Below are positions 50,318 to 60,249 of a stretch of 64,000 bases of DNA, one piece after another (within the stretch, counting starts at the first letter, position 1; the number at the start of each line of letters is the position of its first letter). The DNA comes from Semisulcospira habei (Eukaryota > Mollusca > Gastropoda > Semisulcospiridae): positions 19,051,103 to 19,115,102 of the forward strand of contig BTPG01000004.1 of the NCBI GenBank assembly GCA_036245525.1. The letters run 5' to 3'. The notes beneath the pieces are model-generated. The model worked only from the letters and a program-made list of their open reading frames with translations, was not told the origin of the DNA and made no database searches. Made by a program: the position numbers and the translations under genes.

Positions 50318-51855
50318 ATAAGATAAGATGGTTTATTGCCATATGTTTCCATGTACAAAACAATAAAAACATTGGAATTTGTCTTGATGTCAGTTACTAA
50401 GACTAAACACACACACACACACACAGAGAGAGAGAGAAACATCTGATACAGTTAAAAACTGACTGTACACAATCATTCTCACTCGCCACTCGCGCTCTCT
50501 CCAATTAGTCCGGTTGATCAGAGAGAGCGTGAACAGCAAGAGGGAAAAAACTGTTGCGGAATCTGCTGGTCCTGGTACTGATGGACCTGTACCTGCGCCC
50601 TGATGGTAAAATTTGAAAAAGCTCATTGCCGGGGTGGGTGGAATCACTGGAGATAAGACGTGCTCTACGTAAGAGACGCTGCTGGTACAGTGAGTCCAGG
50701 CTAGGAAGATCTCTGCCTATGATTTTTGAAGCGGTCTTGACCACCCTACTCAGTCTGATTTTCTCTTTGGCCGTGATGGAACCATACCAAACCGTGATCG
50801 AAAAGGTGAGCACGCTCTCAATCACAGCTCGGTAGAATTGCATCAACATGTGGGCACCGAGACCGAAACTTTTCAGACGTCGCAGGAAGAACAAGTGCTG
50901 CTGTGCTTTTTGGACGATAAGGCGAGTGTTTTCCTCCCACTTCAGGTCACATGACAGGGTAGTGCCAAGAAACTTAAAGTTCTGGACTGTTTCAATGATT
51001 TCACTATTGATCACAAGAGGGGGAGGGGACTGTTTCTTTCTAAAGTCCACAATCATTTCTTTTGTTTTGCCAGAGTTCAGTTCAAGGTTGTTGTTATTAC
51101 ACCAACTAATTAGAGTCTCAACCTGACTACGGTAAGCGGATTCGTCTGAGTTTGTAATGCACCCTTCCACTGTGGTGTCATCTGCAAATTTCAGAACTTT
51201 AGTACTGGCATGGCATGAAGCACAGTCATAAGTAAACAGGGAGTAGAGCATAGGGGAGAGCACGCACCCCTGAGGCGTGCCCGTGGATAAAGTGAGGGTG
51301 GATGACACATTTCCACCAATTTTAACGACCTGTGGTCTCATCAACAGGAAATCGAGGGTCCAGAGGCACAATGTCTCTGGAACTCCGATTTGCTGGATCT
51401 TCTGGTACAATTTGGATGGAATAATGGTGTTAAAAGCAGAACTGTAATCAACAAATAAAATTCTGGCATAGGTGTTTGGGATTTCAAGGTGTTGTAAAAC
51501 ATAAAACAAACCAAGTGACACCGCATCCTCCACGGAACGTTTTTCGCGATACGCGAATTGAAAACAATCCAGCAGAGGGTCGGTAAATGTTCTCAGAAAC
51601 CGGAGGACGAGGCGCTCAAGCGTCTTCATGACAACTGAGGTCAGAGCGACCGTTCTGTAGTCATTTAGGGAGGACACTTTGGATTTTTTCGGAACAGGAA
51701 TGATGGTGGACCTTTTGAAACACTGAGGAACAGTGCACTGAGAGAGAGACATGTTGAAAATGTCAGTAAAGACGCCCGAGAGCTGGTCCGCACAGTTTCT
51801 GAGTAAGCGTGGAGAAATGTTATCTGGACCGGCAGCTTTCCTGCTGTCTAGACGC
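50318..51855 (-). mobile_element. Rex1/Babar-like LINE, 5'-truncated
   Basis: Minus strand. The 3' end has AATAAACCATCTTATCTTAT, a tail type known from Rex1/Babar elements. Coding similarity begins abruptly near 51,855 within the RT N-terminal region. A CA/GA microsatellite lies in its 3' UTR (50,409-50,439). It is flanked by a GAGGCATAAATTCTC motif at about 51,889, related to the hairpin at 37.5 kb. Confidence 0.8.
50505..51855 (-). CDS. Rex1-like reverse transcriptase (partial, open)
   Basis: Open from the truncation to the stop at 50,505. Motifs: [79 protein letters not shown], the catalytic [33 protein letters not shown] and [13 protein letters not shown]. The C-terminus is [20 protein letters not shown], typical of Rex1-type LINE proteins. 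About 440 residues with no lesion after the truncation point. Confidence 0.85.
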
Positions 51856-52692
51856 TAAAACATGCACCTGACATCCCAATCCATCTGGAAGAGGCATAAA
51901 TTCTCCTGTGCCCTCTACAAAAACAGCTTAGGTCTACCACTGAAAAGAGAAATTGCAGGTATTCTGACATATATTGATAAAACTTGAAAGTACATGCATC
52001 AAGAATTTTGCACTGTCGTCCATGACCTAACATACATCCGGTAGCTGTGCTATCACAATTGTGTCTTCTTATTCACCGTCACACAAGATGTGTCACATGT
52101 ACGTCTCAATTGATCATAGGCTTCATTCAGTTTAATACACTATAGAAATAAATGTATACATGTTAAATTTAAAAGTATTATAAAACTAATTGCTAATGTA
52201 AAATATTGTACTAAAGGTTATATAACAGCAATTGTTTGGGGTGTAAACCAAGTCAGTTGTACATTGTACATAAAACACATGTAATATAAACATAAACACC
52301 TTTGAACAGATACAAACAGTTTGTATCATAAAAAAACAAACAAGATGAGAATTCAATACCAGAGTCTACCGTATTGTTTTGAGCTCACATGCGTTTTTCT
52401 TTTAGACATTCAGAGTTGTTCCTGTTTAGAAATAGGAACAACTTTGAAATGGGGCTCGTTGGAGTGCGTTTGGAGCACACACGTACGTTTTGGGCGTGCC
52501 GGTCCGAGATTCTGGCAAAGAAGTAACGAGATGAAAATGACGTCAAGTCTAGCTAGCTACGAAAACCTTCCTGGAGAGCGTACTTTTGGCGCCAAGCGCC
52601 ATGTGTATGTGATGGCAACTAGAGCCCATGTTTGAGGACAGACAAGCTTGAAATTTTACGATAGTGTTTCTATAAAAAAAAAATCTCCAGGC
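51856..52692. other. Spacer, no gene recognised
   Basis: AT-rich sequence. One open stretch at 52,321-52,635 has no recognisable domain. Confidence 0.5.
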
Positions 52693-53366
52693 AATTTTTC
52701 AGCTCACATGTGAAGCAAAAGTAAGTATGTTCTGCCAGTGGTCATCCGTCCGTCGTCTGTGGTAAACTTTAATGTTGGCATTTTCTCGGAGACTGTTTAA
52801 GCCAGTCTTCAAACTTGGTCCAAGGATACTTTGTGGCAAGACCTTTCTAAACATACCAATCTGAGTGACCTCTCGGTCTCACAAAGGTCACGGGATCAGG
52901 AAATAGATTTAAAATAGCTATATTTTGACATAATTTTTTTTTCTCAAATACTATTCACAACTTCAAACCCAAACTTGGTAGTACAAAGATACCCGAGGAT
53001 AAGACCTTTCTATGCACACTAATTTGGTTGATCCCTCTGAGAGGTCAAGGGTCATAAGAGCTCAGGAAATAGGTTCAGAATAGCCATATTTTGACAAAAT
53101 ATTTTTTTTCTCCAATTTTAAACCCAAACTTGCTACAGAGAATGAGATACCTGATGGTAAGACCTATCTATGCACACTAATTTGACCGAGCCCTTGGGTC
53201 ACGTGCTCAAGAAATAGGTGAAAAATCCTCAGAAAGGTCAATGGTCACAAGATCTCAGGAAATACGTCCAAAATAGCCATATTTTGACAAAAGGTTTTTT
53301 TTTCTCAAAACTATTCACAACTCTAAACCTAAATTTGGTACAGAGATACAAGATGGTTAGCCCTAT

Positions 53367-54873
53367 CTAGGACCCAACAGCTATGGACGGCTGACTGACT
53401 CGGCGTGCTAAATAAGTTCACCGACAGCCTCGTTTTCAGCTGCAATCTGTTTTCACTTCCGGTTGCTAACGTTTGAATGACCGATGTCTTTGCTAGTGTT
53501 ACGCGTCGTTTGAAAATCACGATTTTTGTGTCTTTATTTAGCAATCTGAATTTTTTTCTACGCATACGTCGATAGGAAAATCAGTTTGTCTGTCAAACTC
53601 AACATTGTACATGTATTTGTCCACGGCATGTGCTATGAGGTTCATTCTGAATCTGTCCGTTATGATTATTATCATATTATTTTCATATTTGTTTTGTAGT
53701 ATAGGAGCGAAACACACAGACAAATTGTAGTACAGTGAAATTTTTTGGGACAGATTATTTAGTTTTGGCACAAAAAAAAGCTTTTCTTTTGGAATTCTGT
53801 TTTGAAAACAGCCTGGGTTTGAGGTTATGCTGATTCTGTAACCAGTGTGGTTGTTCATGTAAAGGCCTAATGTCAAACTGGGGATTTAGTTTTGGGATAG
53901 GTGTTTGTGTTATATTTCAAAATATGTGTAGGTAACGAGTATTACAAGTTGTTCTTTCGTAAAGTGTGTGTTATATTGTGTGTGTGTGTATGTGCGTGTG
54001 TGTTGTATTGTGTGTGTGTATTTAATCAGTGTTAGGGTATTTTTTTACCTTTATTTATTGTTTTGCTTGGCACTGTATGGTTTTTGAATTGTTGTATTAG
54101 AGATATTATTAAGTATAGGTAAACATTGTTTTTATTACCAACATATTACTTTTTATATGTGTGTTACTGTTAGTACTTAGAACTTTTAACGTTAAGCTAC
54201 TTTTAAACAATGTTTATATTTTAGGTTTATATATAGGTTATTTCTTAATTATGCGTGTGAGTGTGTGTGCTTGTCTGTATTTGTATTTCTTTTAAAACAT
54301 GTCTTTTCATATATATATAGACTATTTTTTATGATGTTTAACGTATTTTATCTCATAATATTATCATATTGTTTAAATATTTTATCCTTGTGTGTGTATG
54401 CGTACGCCGAACTTATATAATTATGAATTATTCAGTTATTGCTGATTAGATTGCAACATACAGCAGCAATTTGTTTACACAAAATAAAAAAATTGCCCTA
54501 TCAGTATCAACATCAAAGCCAAACAAGTTTTCATAACATTGGCAAATTCCCACGTGTCCAGATAGCCTGACCACAGTGCTTCGTTTTCTGTCTGAAGTGG
54601 AATGAATATTTTTTTTTTTTTTTTTAATTCTGTGTCTGGGATACCTGCAAATGTACTTAAGTTCTCGCTTGATGGAATAAATCATAACTGTTTGAACAGT
54701 TTACTGTTTTACTTACCATGAGAATTCGCTCAACTGTAGCGTCCATTGCGGTAGCAGACGTACCGGAAGTAACTACAGCGGTCAATCGCTTCGGTCAGGC
54801 TTCGGTAGACTCTGTTAGTGGCACAACGCGTGCGCGCTGAGTCAGTCAGCCGTCCATAGCTGTTGGGTCCTAG
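53367..54873. mobile_element. Non-autonomous DNA transposon with ~35-bp TIRs
   Basis: The left end CTAGGACCCAACAGCTATGG (continuing to about 53,402) is matched exactly in reverse complement at the right end (about 54,838-54,873). The TSD GCCCTAT (7 bp; 8 bp if GCCCTATC is counted) lies at 53,360-53,366 and 54,874-54,880. It is 1,507 bp, AT/GT-rich, with no convincing ORF. Excision would restore a repeat monomer. The superfamily is not determined; the 7-8 bp TSD is compatible with several, including hAT. Confidence 0.82.
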
Positions 54874-55133
54874 GCCCTATCTATGGATACTAATTTGGAT
54901 TACCCTTAAAGGGTCAAGGGTCGCAAGAGGCTGGCAAATGTGTGTAAAATGCCAATTTTTTAAAAATAAAATTGTAGGTATTGTCAACATGTTTGCTAAT
55001 TTTTCAATCAAATTTGGCCCAATGATAGATGATGATAAGACCTTCCTGTGCATACTAATTTAGTCGACTCATCGCAAAGGTCAAGGGGGGTTGACAGATG
55101 TGTGAAAAATGCTTACATTTTGAGAAATACATA

Positions 55134-56175
55134 GTTTTTATATAGCACTCTTCCCCACAGACGGCAAGCTTGGAGCGTTTTACAGCACATAAAAGTTATT
55201 TAAAAAGGAGAAAAATTGGAACAAAATAAACACACACTCTTTAAAACAAACACCAGCTCGCACCATGTAGGCACATTCGTAACACGAAACACGTGCACAT
55301 AAACACACACACACACACGGTCTACATATATGGGCTACACATATAAGACAACAGCTAACATTTCCAGGCAGCACATCCAGACTAAGCTAATCCTGATATG
55401 CTACCTGGAAAAGATGGGTTTTCAAATTTGTTTTGAAAGTCATCGGGTTAGGGGATAGACGGACATGCAGTGGAAGCGAGTTCTTGACGTGAGGGGCCTG
55501 ATAACGGAAAGAACATGCACCAGCATTTCTTAGGTTGACTCTGGGCTGAAAAAGCAGTTTCTGTGAGCTTGAACCCCACCCGGGTCTGCCTTGGGGGACT
55601 TGGGGTGGGGTTAGGTATTTTTTAGTTCCCAGGGTCACCCTGGTCAGCCCCACAGGGTGGGTTTTTCTCTCTATTCTGGGGCATGTGTTTCTGTCTACCC
55701 TTTGTCCATTCACCTGTATTTGCCTTTTAAAAACTCTCCCTACTGTCTGCACTGCCTGTAGCTCTTGATATTGGATGTGTGTTGCTAAATGGTCTTAGCT
55801 TTATTTAGGCCCCATGTGTTAGGTTTATTTAATGTATTTGACCGGCTGGCGACATACATTCAATGTTCTGTTTAGTTGTTTTTTTTCACAAGCAGTGCAG
55901 GCACGTCCTGAGAAAGCTTTGTTGCTGTCGGGACGTTAAGCAATGTACAATCAATCAATCAATCATTCTGTGAGCTTGAGCATAGACTTCTACTAGGATT
56001 GTGTGATGCAATGGAAAAGGATATACGCAGGAAGTGTATTGTCATAGTGGTTGTATGCCAAAGTGGCCAGCTTGTACTCTATTCTCTGCTTGACAGGTAG
56101 CCAGTGTAGAAGCTTTAGCAGTGGTGTGACTGTGACATGATCGGTGCGTTTTTTGCGAAGGACTAACCGGAAAAC
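55134..56175 (-). mobile_element. L2/CR1-like LINE fragment, split by SINE-like copy F
   Basis: The minus strand shows LRKKRTDHV-like and LHWLPVKQRIEYKLATLAY (about 56,040-56,165). Beyond the SINE-like insertion come RNAGACSFRYQAPHVKNSLP, then TFKTNLKTHLFQ (55,390-55,550). This is the end of an L2-type RT protein, with a 3' end AGTGCTATATAAAA-like at about 55,135-55,150. A CA microsatellite lies at about 55,302-55,318. It is inserted in the ~160-bp repeat. Confidence 0.72.
55573..55965 (+). mobile_element. SINE-like repeat, copy F
   Basis: Head ACCCCACCCGGGTCTGCCTT and tail GGGACGTTAAGCAATGTACA plus (AATC)n. The 14-bp TSD TTCTGTGAGCTTGA lies at 55,559-55,572 and 55,966-55,979. It splits the L2-like fragment. 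Confidence 0.88.
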
Positions 56176-56644
56176 ATGCCTTTATGTATCGTCACGAAGG
56201 TCACACATATAATGTAAATCGGTCGTACACATGAGCCTCAATGGCTTTGCCTTTCTTGTTTATTTCTTGATTAAGATGCACATTGGCGAGAAAATGTCCG
56301 TTTTACAAAAAACGGTTGTTCCATACTGGAGTCCGTAATTTTCCTTATTTTTACTAGATATTTTGCATATAGCTAGATTAAAGGAAGGCATCTATTGAGT
56401 TCGTTAACCAGCATTGTACTTCAACATTTCGAGTAATAAGTGTTTTTGAAGGAAAAAAAAATCACGTTTTTCTTGAATTTTTTGTTGTTGATTATTCTTA
56501 ATTGAATCATTTTACGAAACGGCAATCTTCTCATTAATAATCGTATGATTGTTTATAAACTTTATTTATATAAGCCTACAGTAGTACAGTCTCGGCTGTC
56601 GGGTATGATTAGGATAAAATTGTGATTTTCAGCAACACTTTTTT

Positions 56645-57510
56645 GGAGTCTTCTAAAACGCCATCACACTTGGAGTTTGGCTCTCAAAATGAAATCTGTG
56701 GTCTTCTGTAGCGCCTCCACAGGCCCGTACAGTTTCTCTTTTAGGGTGGCGGGCTTCGGCCATATCTCCTCCCTCAGCAACTGGTGGTTCCCACAGTCCT
56801 GAGGATGTGCTCTGTGGTCTGCTCTGCTTCTCCACAAGGGCACAGGGGAGATGGCACGAGGTGGAAGCGTCTGTGCAGGTGGAAATTGTCGGTTGTGCCC
56901 GGTCCTCAGACGGAAGATAGTCACCTGTTCTTGTCTGGTCAGCTGATGGTAACTGTCTAGGGGCCGTTGTGGTGGTCTGTACACAGACTTAATGATGGTC
57001 TTCATCTCTGTGAGCTGACTCCATTTTCGTCTTGTTCCTTCTCTGCGCCCACTTTTGCCATTCTGTTAGCTTCTTCGTTGCCGTAGATGCCACTGTGTGA
57101 AGGGAACCACTGCAGCACCAATCTGGTGCACTTGATGTTTTGCAGTGCCTCTTGTAGATGTGGCAGTTTGCTTGCTGTTGCTGCCGCAAGGACAGACATG
57201 GCATCAGTCAGGAAGACAATCTGGGCATCAGGGTCTACAGTGCCACTAAGGGTGTTTGCAGCATGGACCAGGGCTTCCACCTCAGCTCTGTAATTAAGGC
57301 CTGTTGGTATTGCCTCTGCCTGCCATTTTCCATTTGGGTACTGAATGTACACCCCAGCCCCTCCATTCTGAACTGCATCCGTGGCTGATCCATCGGTGTA
57401 TGCCCGTATCCATGCTTCCTGGGGATACTTTTCTTCGAGCATGGCCAGTGTCAGGGCTTTCTTGCTCGCAGTGCTGTGCTCATCTTTGGTGGTGACGTAG
57501 GGTACCGTGG
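56645..57510 (-). mobile_element. I/Nimb-like LINE 3' fragment with RNase H
   Basis: Minus strand, 5'-truncated near 57,510. RNase H is read in one frame: PQEAWIRAYTDGSATD, YRAEVEALVHAA, LTDAMSVLAA, WFPSHSGIYGNEEANRMAK. A frameshift near 57,000 separates it from the C-terminal KTIIKSV...TGHNR region, which is itself frameshifted. It is related to, but diverged from, the element at 6.3-10.5 kb. Confidence 0.8.
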
Positions 57511-59065
57511 AAGAGATACTTTTTTTTGTGAGTTATTTTTAAAACAGTTAACATAACTTTGATTTGTCTTTTAAAAAAACAAACATCTTCTCATTAATAC
57601 CCGCATGATTTTTTTTATAAACAGTGTTTGAATATGCCCACCGTTTATCCCGACTGTCGGCTAGGATAAGGTCAAATTGTGACATGTAAGCTCTAGGTGG
57701 GAAAATCAGCTAGAAAATTGCAACGTTTGATCTTCTAATACATAACATGTTAGTACTGCGAGTACGACAAGTGACGTATAACATCAAGTCGTCCCTATGA
57801 ACACAGCGTCGTGGGACTAATGATGCCATGACGTAAAGCTTGAAGTGACGTCATTCGTTGCTCATGCTATTATTCTTCTTCAGAATAGCTATTGTTATGC
57901 CAGCCCACAGAGCTTACGAATGGCGGAAAGCACAGTGTGCCCGTCTTTATTTCTTTGTGCTAGTGTGTGTGGATCAGAGGGCAATGGCACAGTGGTTCGT
58001 ACAAGTTAATGTTCTGTGGGCTGATGTAGCCACAGTCATTCTGAAGAAGAAGATGGGATTCATGCTCACAAAGTCTCTTCTATGTGAGTTTGCATGCATT
58101 CTCCACCTTTTCCATAATACATTTACAGACATCATAGCAAAAATAGAGACTGTCTTCATAAATCACATCAGAGAGAAAGAGAATTGCGTTGGCTCATACA
58201 CATGTAAAACAATGATGTGTGGGTGCTATGCATCAATTAGGAACATTGTATAACACTGGTGCGTTTGGTGATTTTATGTCCCCATCTGATTCTTCTCCCA
58301 AAGTCAAGGATTTTTACCTTTCTTTTTTTTTTTTTTCTGCAATGATTTTTATTTTCGAAAAAGATGCAGAGGTACAACACTGGCTAACAAACCCATCCAA
58401 TGTCTTTCTCCAAACTAGCTATATCCAAAATTTCAAGTGCATTCAAAATTACCACCTTTAATGTGGGTCAACCGATTTTCCATAAACGGTCATTTAACTC
58501 TTCAATGAGACATCTAATTTCAATATGCTTGAGAACACCCCTTGAATGAAGCATTTTCTTTATTTTCAAGCTTGTACATAGCAAAGTTTGGAGATTTTTG
58601 TGTTTATACACATTACATGCACACACACACGGCACTTTGTGCCAAAACTACGTTCAACAGCAAGGTTAGAGTCACTAGACAGTAGACGTGATGCCATTTT
58701 TATCTTGTTACTTCTTTGCCTATGATGCCTGCCCGCCTGTTATGTCATTTCAGGGGTGGGATTTTAGTAACAAAGAAAACGCGGAAAATCAAACGACGTG
58801 GGGGGGGGGGGGGGGGGGGGGGTGGCGCGTGTTCGCCTAAGTATCCAAAAACTGACAGGGGGAGCGACACCAAACACACCCAAAAATGGACTTTGTTATG
58901 ACACTCCTGATCTACAGTGTAAAAATGGAATGTGCGTACCATTTTATGATAAGATGCACACTAAACGGCACTCTGTCCTGAACAATATCCTTTTTGTTGC
59001 ACTACACGTCGCCACGTGGCATCCAGATGTAGTTTCCGGTCATGCCATATGGGAAAGCGTCTGTA
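57511..59065. other. Spacer with a 23-base poly(G), no gene recognised
   Basis: AT-rich sequence with several short open stretches lacking domains. A pure G run occupies 58,800-58,822. T-runs lie near 58,320. Confidence 0.5.
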
Positions 59066-59491
59066 TGTAACTACCGGACTCGCCGGGCAGCCCTAATCAA
59101 GATAACGGGCCGGCCCTCCGGAAACTGTTACTATTATGGGAAGTGGATGGCATCTAATTAACGGGACCATCGGCACGTGGAGACGCTCTAATTCACGTAA
59201 CGGCACCGGCCCTAAACGAGGGGCGGGTCCTAAGTGGGAAGATGATTGATAAGGACAAGGGTATATACATACTGGGGGACACAACACAAGGGAGAACTAG
59301 ACACACAATGAGAGGAGAGAGAGAGATGGACGAAAGTGGAAGAGAGAGCAAATAGTGAAAGAACGACCGAATTGTAGTCTGTGGTTGGTCTTGCCCAACC
59401 CCAGACAATGCTCTTTAGATTGAAATAAACACGAGAGAAAACCATCACTGGACTTCAGTTGTTTTACGTGTTCATAGTGCAACACGTAACA
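59066..59491 (+). repeat. Putative 5' LTR of a Ty3/gypsy element
   Basis: Begins TGTAACTACCGGACTCGCCG and ends CAACACGTAACA. Contains a TATA-like GGGTATATACATAC at about 59,256 and an AATAAA polyadenylation signal at about 59,424, in the order expected for U3-R-U5. The other LTR lies beyond the window, so the boundaries are inferred from the TG...CA rule and the following primer-binding-like site; the right boundary could be several bases later. Confidence 0.6.
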
Positions 59492-59499
59492 ACCAATTT

Positions 59500-59514
59500 T
59501 GGTGCCGCGTAACC
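59500..59514 (+). promoter_or_regulatory. Primer-binding-like site
   Basis: TGGTGCCGCGTAACC lies just after the LTR. The TGGTGCC start is typical of tRNA primer-binding sites. About 8 bases separate it from the assumed LTR end, which is longer than usual. Confidence 0.5.
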
Positions 59515-59844
59515 AGGATGTCAGAACGGGTTTAGCAGAACCATCGCAGGATGTCAGAACAAGATTGAAGACGGAACAATCGCCAGAACGAGATGGAAGA
59601 CAGAACTATCCCAGAGGATGGCAGAACGACGCTACGTCAAAAGTACGACGACGCCGAGAACTGAAGACGGAACGAGAGGCAGACAGAAGATCGTGAAACG
59701 AGACTGAGAAGGAGCCGGCCGCAGACGAAACGACCTCGGGCCACAACCACCGTCACCAACGCTGAACAAACAGGTGAGTGACCTTTTTGTGTCATCGCTA
59801 CAGTTTTGAGTAAGGGCCAGCAATATTTTGTATTTGTAGTGAAA

Positions 59845-60216
59845 ATGGCAGAAGAATATGTAGGAGGACCACACCCACTGAACCCGGTGTTGGCTGCATT
59901 AGGTAGTCAGATAGAGAGGTTGTCATCCTTAGTTAATGTGCAACTCATTTCACAGCTGATCCCCACCTTCAATGGAGATCAGCAACAGTCTGCAAAAGAA
60001 GTGGATCACTCTAGAGATAGGGGGTGTTTTCGATGCGGTTCACCACGCCACAAGGCACGTGATCGCAAGGCTAGGCGGATAAACGCAGTCGGTCAGCAAA
60101 AGTCGTCTTTGTCACAGCAAAGGTATCAACACGCGCGGTGTTGGCGATGCGGGGGTTACGGCCACCGACAAAGAGAATGTAGGGCTAGGATAGGACAGGA
60201 GCGACAGGAAAACTAG
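59845..60216 (+). CDS. Gag-like protein with two zinc knuckles (short)
   Basis: Start chosen at ATG 59,845 (GAAAATGGCAG). About 123 residues, far shorter than usual for this family, and no capsid domain is recognisable between IPTFNGDQQQ and the knuckles. Knuckle 1 is CFRCGSPRHKARD, with Asp where the fourth ligand Cys is expected. Knuckle 2 is CWRCGGYGHRQREC, complete. Probably internally deleted. Gag packages element RNA. A strong splice-donor-like CAG/GTGAGT lies in the leader near 59,772. Confidence 0.65.
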   Translation: MAEEYVGGPHPLNPVLAALGSQIERLSSLVNVQLISQLIPTFNGDQQQSAKEVDHSRDRGCFRCGSPRHKARDRKARRINAVGQQKSSLSQQRYQHARCWRCGGYGHRQRECRARIGQERQEN

Positions 60217-60249
60217 AACGTTCTGCACCACGAGAAGCCGGTGAGCAGA

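Larger units (their letters stand above)
52693..56262 (+). repeat. ~160-bp monomer repeat element, copy IV (with nested insertions)
   Basis: Head CAGCTCACATGTGAAGCAAA, then CATCCGTCCGTCGTCTG and TAAACTTTAATGTTGGCATT. Monomers run to about 53,360 and, after a 1.5-kb transposon, from 54,881 to about 55,130. An L2-like fragment with a SINE-like insertion follows. The tail GTACACATGAGCCTCAATGGCTTT lies near 56,225-56,262. Confidence 0.72.

Noticed and set aside
57858..58253. 131-residue open frame on the + strand
   Set aside because: Composition and lack of motifs fit chance AT-rich sequence; no splice or start context supports it.
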